From assembly GCA_000620545.1 (NCBI GenBank), contig JIBA01000006.1, forward strand, positions 1 to 50,567: a stretch of 50,567 nucleotides of DNA, written 5' to 3'. Every line of letters starts with the position of its first letter. Positions within the stretch are counted from its first letter, which is position 1. The notes beneath the pieces are model-generated. The model did not search any database. It was not told the DNA's origin and saw only the letters and a list, made by a program, of their open reading frames with translations. A program made the position numbers and the translations under genes. This DNA comes from Intrasporangiaceae bacterium URHB0013 (lineage in GTDB: Bacteria; Actinomycetota; Actinomycetes; Actinomycetales; Dermatophilaceae). Positions 19,154 to 28,126 of this stretch are shown piece after piece.

Positions 19154-20161
19154 TCAGAGCTGGACCATCGTGGCGACCATGAGGGCCTTGATGGTGTGCA
19201 TGCGGTTCTCGGCCTGGTCGAAGACGACCGACGCGCCGGACTCGAAGACGTCGTCGGTCACCTCGAGCTCCTTGAGGCCGAACTGCTCGTGCACGTCCAT
19301 CCCGACCTTCGTCTCGAGGTCGTGGAAGGCGGGCAGGCAATGCATGAACTTGACCTGCGGATTCCCCGTCAGCGCAAGGAGCTCCGCGTTGACCTGGTAG
19401 GGCGTGAGCAGCTCGATGCGCTCCGCCCACACCTCCTGGGGCTCACCCATCGACACCCACACGTCGGTGTGGACGAAGTCGACGCCGCGCACCCCCTCGG
19501 CCACGTCCTCGGTGAGCGTGACCCGCGCACCGGTGTCGGCGGCATACCTCTTCGCGACGGCGACGACGGCGTCCGAGGGCCACAGCGAGCGCGGCGCCAC
19601 GATGCGCACGTCCATGCCGAGCAGGGCTCCGGTCACGAGCAACGAGTTGCCCATGTTGAAGCGGGCGTCACCGACGTAGGCGTACGCGATCTGCTCGTCG
19701 GGCTTGCCGGCGTGCTCGCGCATCGTCAGCGCGTCGCAGAGCGACTGCGTCGGGTGCCAGTCGTCGGTGAGGCCGTTCCAGACGGGGACCCCGGCGAAGG
19801 CGCCGAGGGTCTCGATGACGTCGTGGCCGGAGCCGCGGTACTCGATGCCGTCGTAGAAGCGCCCGAGCACGCGCGCGGTGTCCTTGGCCGACTCCTTGTG
19901 GCCCATCTGCGAGCCGATCGGGTCGAGGTAGGTCGTGCTCGCGCCCTGGTCGGCCGCGGCCACCTCGAACGCACATCGCGTGCGCGTCGAGGTCTTCGCG
20001 AAGAGCAGCGCGATGTTCTTGCCGGTGAGGTGTCGCTCCTCGCGGCCCTCGCGCTTGGCGGCCTTCAGCTCGGCGGCGAGATCGAGCAGCGCCCGGAACT
20101 CGTCGGGCGTCAGGTCGATCTCCTTGAGCAGGTTGCGGCGGTGGAGTGCGGCGAGCGACAT
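19154..20161 (-). CDS. argF: Ornithine carbamoyltransferase
   Basis: 335 aa; converts ornithine and carbamoyl phosphate to citrulline. The carbamoyl-phosphate loop STRTR is at 58-62, HPTQ at 136-139, and the ornithine/catalytic HCLP at 274-277. The long SMG-loop region ([10 protein letters not shown]) is intact. The length and the [28 protein letters not shown] segment resemble the longer ArgI/ArcB type more than the ~310-aa anabolic ArgF, so a catabolic role is possible; no arginine deiminase or carbamate kinase is adjacent. The open frame extends 150 bp upstream, but the family start is the ATG at 20161; no ribosome site is obvious. Confidence 0.93.
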   Translation of the reverse strand: MSLAALHRRNLLKEIDLTPDEFRALLDLAAELKAAKREGREERHLTGKNIALLFAKTSTRTRCAFEVAAADQGASTTYLDPIGSQMGHKESAKDTARVLGRFYDGIEYRGSGHDVIETLGAFAGVPVWNGLTDDWHPTQSLCDALTMREHAGKPDEQIAYAYVGDARFNMGNSLLVTGALLGMDVRIVAPRSLWPSDAVVAVAKRYAADTGARVTLTEDVAEGVRGVDFVHTDVWVSMGEPQEVWAERIELLTPYQVNAELLALTGNPQVKFMHCLPAFHDLETKVGMDVHEQFGLKELEVTDDVFESGASVVFDQAENRMHTIKALMVATMVQL

Positions 20162-20298
20162 GCACGTGATGGTTTCAGGCGCGGTCGCCGTGCGGCAATC
20201 CGTCTCAGGGCGCCCGTCGGCGGCGCAGGACCAGCCTGCCGAGGTGATCGACGCGGCCGATTTCTTGTGCGGGGTCCGCCTCCGGTAGCCTGCGCGAC

Positions 20299-20386
20299 GG
20301 AGGATTCGCATAGTGGCCTAGTGCGCACGATTGGAAATCGTGTTGGGATAAAACCCTCGGGGGTTCAAATCCCCCATCCTCCGCCA
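20299..20386 (+). tRNA. tRNA-Ser (anticodon GGA)
   Basis: The acceptor stem GGAGGAT (20299-20305) pairs with ATCCTCC (20376-20382), followed by G73 and an encoded CCA. The anticodon arm is CACGA-TTGGAAA-TCGTG with anticodon GGA, the variable arm is long as in serine tRNAs, and the T arm GGGGGTTCAAATCCCCC is canonical. 88 nt with CCA. Divergent from argF. I saw no integrated element at its 3' end. Confidence 0.96.
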
Positions 20387-20559
20387 GATGAGAACGGCCC
20401 CCATCGCGCCCAGCGCGGTGGGGGCCGCTGTCGTCACGGGGTTTCGACGTGACCGGCGACGTCGGGGCCGCGCTGCGCGGTCGTGACGACGCGTGCGGTC
20501 CGGAGCTCGCGTGAGACCTCGGCGTCGGCGAACGGGGCGATTTCCGGCTGACCTCGGGG

Positions 20560-20570
20560 CGGCATACACT
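20560..20570 (+). promoter_or_regulatory. Promoter of SRP RNA overlapping a CGGCATAC motif
   Basis: TACACT (20565-20570) is a good -10 element 7 bases before the predicted RNA start, with a weak TTTCCG (20541-20546) 18 bases upstream. The dispersed 8-mer CGGCATAC (20560-20567) overlaps the -10. Confidence 0.55.
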
Positions 20571-20577
20571 GGCCGTC

Positions 20578-20666
20578 GGCACCCCGCGTGGTGGTACCCC
20601 TCCGAACTCCCCCAGGGCAGGAATGCAGCAAGGGTAGGAGGGCTCTTCCAGGTACGCGGGGTGTCC
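20578..20666 (+). ncRNA. ffs: Small signal recognition particle RNA (4.5S-like)
   Basis: The ends GGCACCCCGCG (20578-20588) and CGCGGGGTGTCC (about 20655-20666) close a long hairpin. Its tip carries the conserved SRP domain IV signature CCCCAGGGCAGGAATGCAGC and AAGGGTAGGAGGG that binds the Ffh M domain. A T-rich CCTTTTCC follows. In many actinobacteria this gene is directly upstream of dnaX; here dnaX lies 10 kb away. Confidence 0.9.
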
Positions 20667-20708
20667 CTTTTCCCCTTCGGCGAACGCCGGTGGGCTGCCT
20701 CGGCCGAG

Positions 20709-21782
20709 TCAGCGCGGGGGAGCGGTGGTCGTGCCGACCCGCAGCAGGGCCGGCTGGGTGACGCTGCGTGGTCGCTCGCCGTCGAGACGCCGGCGCACGA
20801 GCGTGCCGAGGATGCGGCCCTTCTCGCGCCCCTGCTGGTCCATCGTCGTGACGCGGTGCGGCAGCCACGGCAGGTCGACGCCGTCGAAGCCGGTCACACT
20901 GATGTCCTCCGGCACGCGCAGGCCGAGCTCCTCCGCGGCGAGGATGACGCCGGCGGCGATGACGTCGGACTGGGCGACGATGGCGGTGGGGCGCTCGGGC
21001 TCGGGCACGTCGAGCAGGGCACGGCCCGCGATGGTGCCGCCCTCGAACGACGACCCGTCCCCGGTCTGGACGGCGGGGGCGTCGGGCCCGAAGACGTCGC
21101 GGAAACCGAGCAGGCGACCGACGCTCGGCACGTTGGCCTCGGCGGGTTGCACCTCCGCGTCGGGAACGGGGCCGGCGGCACTCGTCGGCAGCATCGGCAT
21201 GGCGACGTGGGCGACGCGCTGGTGCCCGAGCGAGCGCACGTGCTCCGCGATGGCGACCCCTGCGGCGCGCTCGTCGACGCGCACCTGCGTGATGCGGCGG
21301 TCGCCCGGCACGCCGGTGCTGAACATGGGGATGCCGCGGGCCGCGAGGTGCTCGACCGCCGGGTTGTCACCCGGCCCGCAGAGTGAGAAGACGACGGCAT
21401 CGAGAGCGAGCGGAGCCAGCTGGAGCACGACGGAGTCGTCCGAGCCACGGGGCTGCCCGATGAGCAGCATGCCCGTGGGTACCGCCTCGAGCACCTCGGC
21501 GAGGCCGTCGAGGACGGCGATGGCGAAGGGGTCGCGGAAGGCCATGCGCAGGCGACCCTCGACGAGGACGCCGATGGCGCCCGACCGACCGTGGCGCAGC
21601 GACGACGCCAGCGGGTTGGGGCCGGTGAAACCGAGCGCGGCCGCCGCAGCGCGCACCCGCTCGCCGGTGGCCTCCGCGACGGGGCCCTTGCCGCTGAAGA
21701 CGAGGGACGCCGTCGACACCGACACTCCCGCCCGCACGGCGACGTCGCGGAGCGTCGGACGGGCTTGACCTCGGGCGACCAT
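20709..21782 (-). CDS. LacI family transcriptional regulator
   Basis: 357 aa from the ATG at 21782 (an ATG three codons upstream at 21791 is the alternative). The N-terminal LacI HTH with hinge is PTLRDVAVRAGVSVSTASLVFSGKGPVAEATGERVRAAAAALGF. A periplasmic-binding-protein-like sensor domain follows, with GVLVEGR, DAVVFSLCGPGD, ITQVRVDERAAGVAIAEHVRSLGH and VPEDISVTGFDGVD. Two CGAAwCGTTTCG operators lie just upstream, between it and the divergent MFS gene, so it likely represses itself and that transporter until a sugar-like ligand binds. Confidence 0.92.
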   Translation of the reverse strand: MVARGQARPTLRDVAVRAGVSVSTASLVFSGKGPVAEATGERVRAAAAALGFTGPNPLASSLRHGRSGAIGVLVEGRLRMAFRDPFAIAVLDGLAEVLEAVPTGMLLIGQPRGSDDSVVLQLAPLALDAVVFSLCGPGDNPAVEHLAARGIPMFSTGVPGDRRITQVRVDERAAGVAIAEHVRSLGHQRVAHVAMPMLPTSAAGPVPDAEVQPAEANVPSVGRLLGFRDVFGPDAPAVQTGDGSSFEGGTIAGRALLDVPEPERPTAIVAQSDVIAAGVILAAEELGLRVPEDISVTGFDGVDLPWLPHRVTTMDQQGREKGRILGTLVRRRLDGERPRSVTQPALLRVGTTTAPPR

Positions 21783-21796
21783 GGGAGGCATGCTAT

Positions 21797-21808
21797 CGAA
21801 ACGTTTCG
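21797..21808. promoter_or_regulatory. LacI operator 1 (perfect palindrome CGAAACGTTTCG)
   Basis: A 12-bp perfect palindrome with the central CG step typical of LacI-family sites, 15 bp upstream of the LacI start codon. Confidence 0.8.
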
Positions 21809-21811
21809 AGT

Positions 21812-21823
21812 CGAATCGTTTCG
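21812..21823. promoter_or_regulatory. LacI operator 2 (CGAATCGTTTCG)
   Basis: One mismatch from operator 1, with centres exactly 15 bp apart, so two dimers could bind side by side. It controls the shared gap with the MFS gene at 21960. Confidence 0.7.
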
Positions 21824-21959
21824 AAGCGGTAGGGGTCTCGGCCCCGTCGCACGACCCACGCTGCACCCATCGCTTGACCGCCGTGGGAGGTGGCCGGCCG
21901 CAGGGACTGCCTGCCCGCTCGCCATGTCCTACGGCCCTCGTCCTTGAGAGGCTTCTGTC

Positions 21960-23183
21960 ATGTCCACCGTCAGCGCCCCGGCGGCCGCCGTCGTTCGCAC
22001 GGCCCGCACCGCCGTCTTCACGGCGTTCGCGATCAACGGAGCGGCCTTCGCTGCTTTCGCCTCCCGGGTCCCGGACATCAAGCACGAGCTCGGTCTCTCG
22101 GCCGGTCAGCTCGGCCTGACCCTGCTCGCCGCCTCCCTCGGGTCGATCATCGGCCTCCCGCTGTCCGGCTGGATCGTGCACCACCTCGGGGCCGCCCGCA
22201 CCCTCATGGGCGCAGCGCTCCTCCAGAGCGTCGGCCTCGTCGCCGTCGGTCTGGGAGTCGACGTCGTCGGCAACCGGGCCGTCGTCATGGCCGGCCTCGT
22301 GCTCGTCGGCATGGGCAGCGGCGTGTTCGACGTGGCGATGAACCTCGAGGGCGCGGAGGTCGAGCGCTTCCTCGGCCGCGCGATCATGCCGCACTTCCAT
22401 GCGGCCTTCAGCGGCGGCACGGTCATCAGCGCCCTCATCGGCGCCGGGCTGTCGTTCCTCCACGTCTCGGTCGTCGTGCACCTGGTCGGCGTCGTCGTCC
22501 TGCTCCTCGGAGTGACCCCGTGGTTCCTCCGCGCGTTCCTCCCGCGGGCGGTCGAGAGGGACGAGAGCGGTGCAGAGGTGCGCTCAGGCGCCGGCATCGG
22601 CGCGGCCTGGCTCGAGCCGCGCACTCTGCTCATCGGCGTGGTCGTGCTCGCAGCCGCGTTCACCGAGGGCACCGCGAACGACTGGGTCGCCGTGGCACTC
22701 TCGGACGGCTACGGCCTCGAGCGCTGGGTCGGCGTCGTCGGCTTCGCGGTGTTCCTCACGGCGATGACCGCCGGCCGACTGTTCGGCACCCGGGTGCTCG
22801 ACGAGCGCGGCCGCGTGCCGGTGCTCCGCGTCCTCTTCGTGTCCGCGGTCGTCGGGTGCCTGCTCGTCGTCTTCGGCGGGCCGGTGCTCGCGTTCGTCGG
22901 CGCCGCGGTCTGGGGTGTCGGTGCCAGCCTCGGCTTCCCCGTGGGCATGAGCGCGGCGGCCGACGACCCCAGGCGCGCCGCTGCCCGGATGAGCGTCGTC
23001 TCGACGATCGGCTACACCGCGTTCCTCGCCGGTCCGCCCCTGCTCGGCTTCCTCGGCGACCACGTCGGCGTGCTGAACTCACTGCTCGTCGTCGGGGCCA
23101 TGGCGGTCGTGGCGCTGCTCGCCCTCCCCGCCGTCCGGGAGCCCGAACGCGTCACCGCCCCCGCGGCGACCCCGATCGACTGA
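21960..23183 (+). CDS. MFS transporter
   Basis: A 407-aa 12-helix major facilitator with cytoplasmic loop between helices 6 and 7 (LPRAVERDESGAEVRSGAG). MFS-type residues include NGAAFAAFASRVPDIKHELGLSAGQLGL near TM1, GLPLSGWIVHHLG after TM2 and GRLFGTRVLDERGR in the second half, close to YbjJ/fucose-permease-like proteins. GAGAGG lies about 8 bases before the ATG. Divergent from the LacI gene with two operators between, suggesting uptake or efflux of the regulator's ligand. Confidence 0.88.
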   Translation: MSTVSAPAAAVVRTARTAVFTAFAINGAAFAAFASRVPDIKHELGLSAGQLGLTLLAASLGSIIGLPLSGWIVHHLGAARTLMGAALLQSVGLVAVGLGVDVVGNRAVVMAGLVLVGMGSGVFDVAMNLEGAEVERFLGRAIMPHFHAAFSGGTVISALIGAGLSFLHVSVVVHLVGVVVLLLGVTPWFLRAFLPRAVERDESGAEVRSGAGIGAAWLEPRTLLIGVVVLAAAFTEGTANDWVAVALSDGYGLERWVGVVGFAVFLTAMTAGRLFGTRVLDERGRVPVLRVLFVSAVVGCLLVVFGGPVLAFVGAAVWGVGASLGFPVGMSAAADDPRRAAARMSVVSTIGYTAFLAGPPLLGFLGDHVGVLNSLLVVGAMAVVALLALPAVREPERVTAPAATPID

Positions 23184-23244
23184 CCACGAGCTGCAGACCC
23201 ACGACGGCCGGGGTGCGGAGCGCTGACTCGACCGGGGTCAGGGG

Positions 23245-24498
23245 TCAGAAGTACTCGGTGATGAACGGCGCGCAGGTGAAGACGGTGTCGAGCGCCGCGT
23301 CGGCGTCGGGGCTGCCGCCGCTCGCCAGGCCGGCCTGACGCAGGCGCGACACGGACCAGCCGCACCACAGCGCCGCCAGACCACGCGCGCCGACGCGCAA
23401 GGCCTCCTCCGCAGCCCCGTCCGCCCTCTCGTTCGAGGTGATCCCGTCGGCCACGGGGGTGTCGCCATCACCTCGAACGGGCGCACCGGCGGTCCGGGTC
23501 GCGGTGCCCTGGCCGCCGGAGACCGTCAGCGTCCAGAGCCCGGCGTTGGCCGGCGCCTCGAGGTCGTCGACGAGAAGCGCCACCTCGAGCGAGCTGTGCG
23601 CACCGAAGCCGCGGCGCTCGAACGCCGCTTCGAGGTCGACGACGCGGGCCATCCACGGGGCCTGCTGGACCTGCGTCGTCGGCAGGCCGCCGAGGACGAG
23701 TGCGACCGGGTCCCGCGGGTCGAGGTAGGTGTGCACGGTCGGGGTGGCTGACGAGCCGGAGCCGACCACACCCCAGAGCGTCGCCGCCGCGTCGGGCGTC
23801 GTGGCGACGAGCTCCTCGACCGTGACGGCCTCCTCCGACAGGTCGTAGACGACGAAGCCGCCGTCGACGACGTAGGCGATGAGCTCGCCCCGCTCGAGCA
23901 TCCCCGTGTATGCCGTCACCGGCCGCACCATCGGTCCGCTCGCACCGTGTCGTGCGCTCGCGGCGCGGGCGAGCTCGTGCATCCGCTCCGCGTCGGCCGG
24001 CATCGCGGGGCGCAGGCCGTGCGACGATCCCCGCCCCGTGCGCGAGGAGCCGAGGTCGCGGAGGTGGTGGGCGGCATACGTCGTCCGTGTCTGCACGCCA
24101 CCGAGCTCGTAGCCGGAGCGCCGGTAGAGCGTGGCGGTCGTCGGGAAGAGGCACGAGAGGACGTCCCCGAGCTCGCCCATGCGCGTGATGAGCGCGCGCG
24201 TCAGGGTGGTCGCGACGCCGCGGCCCCGGGCGCTCGGCTCCACGTAGACGCCGGCGACCCCACCCATCCGCAGGTGTCGCCCACCCCACGCCTGCTCGTA
24301 CGGTCGGATCCGTCCGGCGCCGAGGACCGTGTCGGACTCGTCGACGACCGCGATCATCCGGCCGCCGAGGGTCTCGGCCGAGACGCGCTGCCACCACGCG
24401 TCGCCCCCGGTCCCGAGCGGACCGAACGACCGGTTGCGGATCGCCAGGACGGCAGGGAGGTCGGCGTCGACGACGTCGCGCGTGCGCAGCTCGCTCAT
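23245..24498 (-). CDS. Eis-family GNAT N-acetyltransferase
   Basis: 417 aa with the Eis architecture: an N-terminal GNAT domain (acetyl-CoA loop VYVEPSARGRGVATTL, RGRGVA at 91-96; Tyr125 in TLYRRSGYEL aligns with the general acid of Eis), a second degenerate GNAT domain, and an SCP2-like C-terminal domain. It ends EYF-COOH, matching the C-terminal Phe whose carboxylate acts in M. tuberculosis Eis. A Gly/Asp-rich insertion (TRTAGAPVRGDGDTPVADG) interrupts the SCP2-like part. TAGGTT (reverse strand 24505-24510) ends 6 bases before the ATG, so leaderless. Acetylates amines; target unknown. Confidence 0.88.
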   Translation of the reverse strand: MSELRTRDVVDADLPAVLAIRNRSFGPLGTGGDAWWQRVSAETLGGRMIAVVDESDTVLGAGRIRPYEQAWGGRHLRMGGVAGVYVEPSARGRGVATTLTRALITRMGELGDVLSCLFPTTATLYRRSGYELGGVQTRTTYAAHHLRDLGSSRTGRGSSHGLRPAMPADAERMHELARAASARHGASGPMVRPVTAYTGMLERGELIAYVVDGGFVVYDLSEEAVTVEELVATTPDAAATLWGVVGSGSSATPTVHTYLDPRDPVALVLGGLPTTQVQQAPWMARVVDLEAAFERRGFGAHSSLEVALLVDDLEAPANAGLWTLTVSGGQGTATRTAGAPVRGDGDTPVADGITSNERADGAAEEALRVGARGLAALWCGWSVSRLRQAGLASGGSPDADAALDTVFTCAPFITEYF

Positions 24499-24546
24499 GG
24501 ACCGAACCTAACGAGTGGCGGGCGTCGACGGCGATCCCGTTGTCGC

Positions 24547-26064
24547 TCAGGCCCGGTGCTGGTAGGTCAGGCGGCGGACCTTCGAGACCGCCCAGGCGAG
24601 CACGGCGTAGACGAGCCAGCTGACGACGGAGAGCCACGTGTAGTTCCCCGCCTTGGTCAGCACCGCGACGACCGAGCCGAGCACCACGACGGTCAGGGCG
24701 GGCACGGCATACCAGGCGACGACCATCTGCGGCCGGAGCATGAAGGTGGGGGAGCCGCGGAAGGCCGCGAGCACGTTGCCCGCGACGATGAGCACGAGGA
24801 CGAGCCAGAGGGACAGTGGTGCGCCGACCGGCAGCGAGCCGAGGACTGCCGCCACGGCCACCTCGACACCGAGGACGAGGACCGTCAGGGCCGTCGGAAG
24901 GGTCACGTGCGCCACCGCCTCGGTCACCTCGCCCGTGCCGAGCAGCGACGGGGTGCCGGCGTTGTCGGCCTGCAGGCGCAGGCCCTCCGCCCAGGCCCCG
25001 AAGCCGAGGTAGAGCGGCAGCAGGCCGATCGTCGCCGCGATGCTCGGGGCCGCCGGCTGCGTGAAGGCCCACGTGACGATGGCGCCGCCGAGGACCGTCA
25101 GGCCCAGGCCGGAGAGGAACGCACCAGGCGTACGCCGCAGGCCGAGGACGTCCCGGCGCACGAGCACCCCGAACGGCCGGCCGGGCCGGAGGCGCGCCGA
25201 GCGGCCGTGACGGACCGGGCGGGTCAGGGCCAGTCGTGCCGTGCGGAGGTTGCCGGTGAGGGCGGACCCGGCCATCGTCGAGGTGTTGGCGGAGTGCGCG
25301 CGAAGCGACTCCGCGTGCAGCTCGCGGAGGGCGTCGGGGACTCGCCACAGCAGGCTGAGGCCGCGGTCCGGACCGGGCCAGGATCGCACCTGCGACCACA
25401 GCCAGAGCCGGGTCGCGAGGACGCCGAGCGCGGCCCCGGCCACCGTCGTCACCGCGATGGTCACGACCCCGGCGAGGTGCGCGAAGGCCAGACCGGCCCC
25501 GATGGTCAGGCCGCTCAGCGCCCCGACGAAGAGTCCGCCGACCGCGGCGTAGCGCCACCACCGACGCAACGCGAGGGCGCGGTCGAGAGGCACGGGCAGG
25601 ACGAGGTCGATCCACGGCATCGGCGGCACGACCGGTCCTCGGAAGCGGCCGGCGAAGACGACGGCGCCGAGCAACGCCGCCACGGAGGCGACGAGCAGCG
25701 CGATGGCCACGGGCGAGCGCAGCTGGTCACCGAGCGAGGCCGCGTCGGAGGTCCGGAACACCGCCTGGACGATCGGCAGACCGTAGACGAGCGCGCCGAG
25801 GAAGAGGACGTAGCCGGCATAGAGGCCCTGCTGGCGAGCCTTGCGGGCGGCCTCGCCACCGATCACCCAGTCGGCCTGGCCGAGGAGGTTGTGGTCGTCG
25901 TAGTCGACCTCGGCCGGCGTCGCGTGGTCGTACGCCGTCGGGTCGAGCGTTCCCTGGTCATATGCGGCGTGCTCGGCGTGCCCGGCGTGCTCCACGGCCG
26001 TCGGCGCGGGTGCCGTGGGCTCGGCTGCGGGTTTGTCGAGGGCGGGCCGCTTGCGCTTGCTCAT
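24547..26064 (-). CDS. ABC-type membrane protein (permease partner, DUF6297-like)
   Basis: 505 aa. A disordered His/Ala/Pro-rich N-terminus (about 1-60, EHAGHAEHAAYDQG) precedes about ten hydrophobic segments, including YAGYVLFLGALVYGLPIVQAVF, VAIALLVASVAALLGAVVFAG, LGLTVLGGAIVTWAF and LWLVLVLIVAGNVLAAF. It follows the ATP-binding gene by 12 bp, so the two form an operon and probably one exporter-type ABC system. Substrate unknown. Confidence 0.8.
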   Translation of the reverse strand: MSKRKRPALDKPAAEPTAPAPTAVEHAGHAEHAAYDQGTLDPTAYDHATPAEVDYDDHNLLGQADWVIGGEAARKARQQGLYAGYVLFLGALVYGLPIVQAVFRTSDAASLGDQLRSPVAIALLVASVAALLGAVVFAGRFRGPVVPPMPWIDLVLPVPLDRALALRRWWRYAAVGGLFVGALSGLTIGAGLAFAHLAGVVTIAVTTVAGAALGVLATRLWLWSQVRSWPGPDRGLSLLWRVPDALRELHAESLRAHSANTSTMAGSALTGNLRTARLALTRPVRHGRSARLRPGRPFGVLVRRDVLGLRRTPGAFLSGLGLTVLGGAIVTWAFTQPAAPSIAATIGLLPLYLGFGAWAEGLRLQADNAGTPSLLGTGEVTEAVAHVTLPTALTVLVLGVEVAVAAVLGSLPVGAPLSLWLVLVLIVAGNVLAAFRGSPTFMLRPQMVVAWYAVPALTVVVLGSVVAVLTKAGNYTWLSVVSWLVYAVLAWAVSKVRRLTYQHRA

Positions 26065-26076
26065 CGCGGGTCCGCG

Positions 26077-26733
26077 TCAGCGCGCCGGCACGACGTCGAC
26101 GACGCGGCTCGCGAGGCTGGCGGTCAGCGCAGGGTCGTGGCAGGCCATGACGACGGTGCCGCCCGACTCGGTGCGCTCGCGGATCAGCTCGGCCACGACC
26201 TGGCGCTTCGCCGTGTCGAGCCGTTGCTCCGGCTCGTCGAGGAGCACCACGCTCGCCGGCCGCGAGAACGTCAGTCCGAGACGGAAGAGCTGCTCCTGCC
26301 CCGACGACAGCTCGTGCGGGAAGCGGTCGTCGAGGTGGGCGATACCGAGACGGTCGAGGAGCGCGAGGCCACGGTCGTCCGACGTGGCGGGGTCGCCGCC
26401 CCACGTCGAGTCGATGAGGACGAGGTGGTCGACGAGCGTCAGGTCGCGGTAGGTCGTCGGGGCGCCGAGCAGAGCCGCGACGGCGGCGCGCACGGCCCGG
26501 TCACGCTCGTCGGCCTCGCGGCCGCCGATCATCGCCGTCCCGGTCGTGGGCACGAGCAGGCCACCGATGATCCGCAGCAGGGTCGTCTTGCCCGAGCCGT
26601 TGGGACCCCGCAGGACGATGCACTCGCCGGGGTCGGCACTGACGTCGGTGGGGAGCAGCAGGGTCGTCTCGTCGATCGTCTTGCCGACCCCCTCCGCACG
26701 GACCTCACCGGTCAGCACTGCGACCGCACCCAT
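26077..26733 (-). CDS. ABC transporter ATP-binding protein
   Basis: 218 aa from the ATG at 26733; the frame opens at a GTG at 26769, but AAGGGA lies 9 bases before 26733. Walker A GPNGSGKTT, Q-loop region near LLGAPTTYRDLTLVDHL, signature LSSGQEQLFRLGL (a Gln-rich variant of LSGGQ), Walker B SVVLLDEPEQRLD and H-loop VVMACHDP are all present. The first gene of an operon with the membrane protein behind it. Confidence 0.88.
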   Translation of the reverse strand: MGAVAVLTGEVRAEGVGKTIDETTLLLPTDVSADPGECIVLRGPNGSGKTTLLRIIGGLLVPTTGTAMIGGREADERDRAVRAAVAALLGAPTTYRDLTLVDHLVLIDSTWGGDPATSDDRGLALLDRLGIAHLDDRFPHELSSGQEQLFRLGLTFSRPASVVLLDEPEQRLDTAKRQVVAELIRERTESGGTVVMACHDPALTASLASRVVDVVPAR

Positions 26734-26829
26734 CTGCACCCGTCCCTTCGTCGACCCTGTCGAGGCCACCGTATGCCGCCGGCCTCCGAACCCGCTGAAG
26801 GCGCCGGCTCTCAGCGACGGGAAGCCCGG

Positions 26830-27291
26830 TCAGCCCGGCGTGCTGACGGGCGGCCCGACGAGGAGCGCGATGCCGGTCAGGGCGAGCACTGCGACGATGC
26901 CGACCCCGACTGCGACGATGGGGCGGGCCAGGAGTGCCGCCACGACGCGCTCGGCCGGGGTGGCCGGGGCCTCACCGTCGCGACCGAGCCGCCAGCCGCC
27001 GTCGAGCCGGCCGCGCCGCTCGAGCCGACGCTCCCACCAGACGGTGAGGAACGGCGGGACGGCGCTGAGCAGACCGAGCAACCCCTCCCGGACGGTCCAG
27101 CGCTGGTTGACCCAGAGCAGGACGGTGACGAGGCAGAAGGCGATGAAGACGACGCCGTGCACCAGGCCGAAGACCCTGACGCCGAGCTCGGTCGTGTGCG
27201 TGACGTACTTGAGGACCATCCCGAGCAGCAGCAGGGCCCAGGTGACCACCTCGGCGAGGGCGATGCGGCGGTAGAGGGCGCGAGGGGTCAT
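26830..27291 (-). CDS. DUF3817 membrane protein
   Basis: 153 aa from the ATG at 27291 with AGGAG eight bases upstream. It begins LYRRIALAEVVTWALLLLGMVLKYVTHTTELGVRVFGLVHGVVFIAF, the characteristic DUF3817 pattern with buried His residues, and adds a C-terminal TM segment (PIVAVGVGIVAVLALTGIALLV). About four TM helices in all. Function unknown for the family. Confidence 0.82.
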   Translation of the reverse strand: MTPRALYRRIALAEVVTWALLLLGMVLKYVTHTTELGVRVFGLVHGVVFIAFCLVTVLLWVNQRWTVREGLLGLLSAVPPFLTVWWERRLERRGRLDGGWRLGRDGEAPATPAERVVAALLARPIVAVGVGIVAVLALTGIALLVGPPVSTPG

Positions 27292-27394
27292 GCGGTGATC
27301 TCCTACGTCGTGTCGTACTGGAACGCCCAGTGTGCCAAACGCCCGGCACGCCACTGCGACCCCCCCGTGGTCGGCCTCCGGGACCGCCCGGTCA

Positions 27395-27432
27395 GAGGTA
27401 TGCCGTCGCGACGGGGCGCGACGGCATACCTC
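27395..27432. terminator. Terminator hairpin built from two inverted GTATGCCG motifs
   Basis: Perfect 16-bp arms 27395-27410 and 27417-27432 around ACGGGG. It sits just past the minus-strand membrane gene at 27451. Each arm holds one copy of the dispersed 8-mer. Confidence 0.65.
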
Positions 27433-27450
27433 GGGAGTGCCGGGCTGAGT

Positions 27451-27990
27451 TCAAGCGCGGGTCTCCTCCTTGGTGCCGAGGACGATGCGCGCGCTCGTTC
27501 CGATGATCCACACGTCGATGAGGGTCTGCGCTGCGAAGAGGCTCGAGAGCTGCGGGTTGCCGGTGGCCGCGAGCAGCGGTGCGGCGGCGGCGAAGCCGAG
27601 GCCGCCGACGACACCGAGGACCGCGAGAAGTCGGGCAGGCCAGGTCGCTGCGGCGCGCGCGACCGCGACGGCGAGCAGGGCTGCCGACAGGCCGACGAGC
27701 GGGGACGTGAAGGTCGAGAGGGTCAGGTGCGTGTCGACCATCGGGGTTGCGCCCCCCGCCTCGAGCGCGTCGTGCTCGGAGCCGGCCAGCAGGTGGGGCA
27801 CGAACTCCGGCGTGGCAGCCGCCCACGCGATGATCGTCGCGGTGAGCCACGGCCGAACAGGTGCGGGGAAGGCATCGTGTCGACGCAGCAGCACGAGGCC
27901 GACCAGCGCCGTGAGCATGCCGGCGAGGAGCACGGCGTGCGCAGGCAGCCAGGCTGGGGACCCGACGAGGCCGAGCAGGCTCTCGTGCAT
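27451..27990 (-). CDS. Membrane protein, probably the 3' part of a frameshifted gene
   Basis: 179 aa from the ATG at 27990, with four or five hydrophobic segments (LPAHAVLLAGMLTALVGLVLL, WLTATIIAWAAATPEFVPHLL, LVGLSAALLAVAVARAAA, LLAVLGVVGGLGFAAAAPLL). The only ribosome-like sequence, GGAG, is three bases from this ATG, too close. Upstream in another frame (27991-28126) a start codon and one more TM segment are encoded; removing one base near 28000 would fuse the two. Function unknown. Confidence 0.6.
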   Translation of the reverse strand: MHESLLGLVGSPAWLPAHAVLLAGMLTALVGLVLLRRHDAFPAPVRPWLTATIIAWAAATPEFVPHLLAGSEHDALEAGGATPMVDTHLTLSTFTSPLVGLSAALLAVAVARAAATWPARLLAVLGVVGGLGFAAAAPLLAATGNPQLSSLFAAQTLIDVWIIGTSARIVLGTKEETRA

Positions 27991-28126
27991 CGACTCCGCC
28001 GGTGTCGTGCGGGTGCATCAGCCCGCCGAGCCCGAGGAGCGCTCCACCGACTCCGAAGACCACGGCGGCGCGTCGGACGGCACGGCGCCGGGCCGTCGTG
28101 GGCTCGGATGCCGGGGGCGACGGCAT
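27991..28126 (-). other. Out-of-frame N-terminal segment of the same membrane gene
   Basis: From an ATG at 28126 the minus strand encodes about 42 residues with a TM helix, ending RAAVVFGVGGALLGLGGL then MHPHDT, before the frame turns into Arg/Pro-rich nonsense where the 27990 frame takes over. Reading ACC-GCG-GAG-TCG-ATG instead of ACCGGCGGAGTCGATG would give a continuous protein of about 224 aa. A real mutation, a sequencing error or programmed shifting are all possible. Confidence 0.5.

Noticed and set aside
20299-20386. Integration (att) site of a genomic island at tRNA-Ser
   Set aside because: No integrase gene and no repeat of the tRNA 3' end found in the window; the flanking genes look chromosomal.
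21960-24498. LacI/MFS and Eis as a drug-resistance cluster
   Set aside because: Separate promoters and unrelated families; co-location alone is not evidence.
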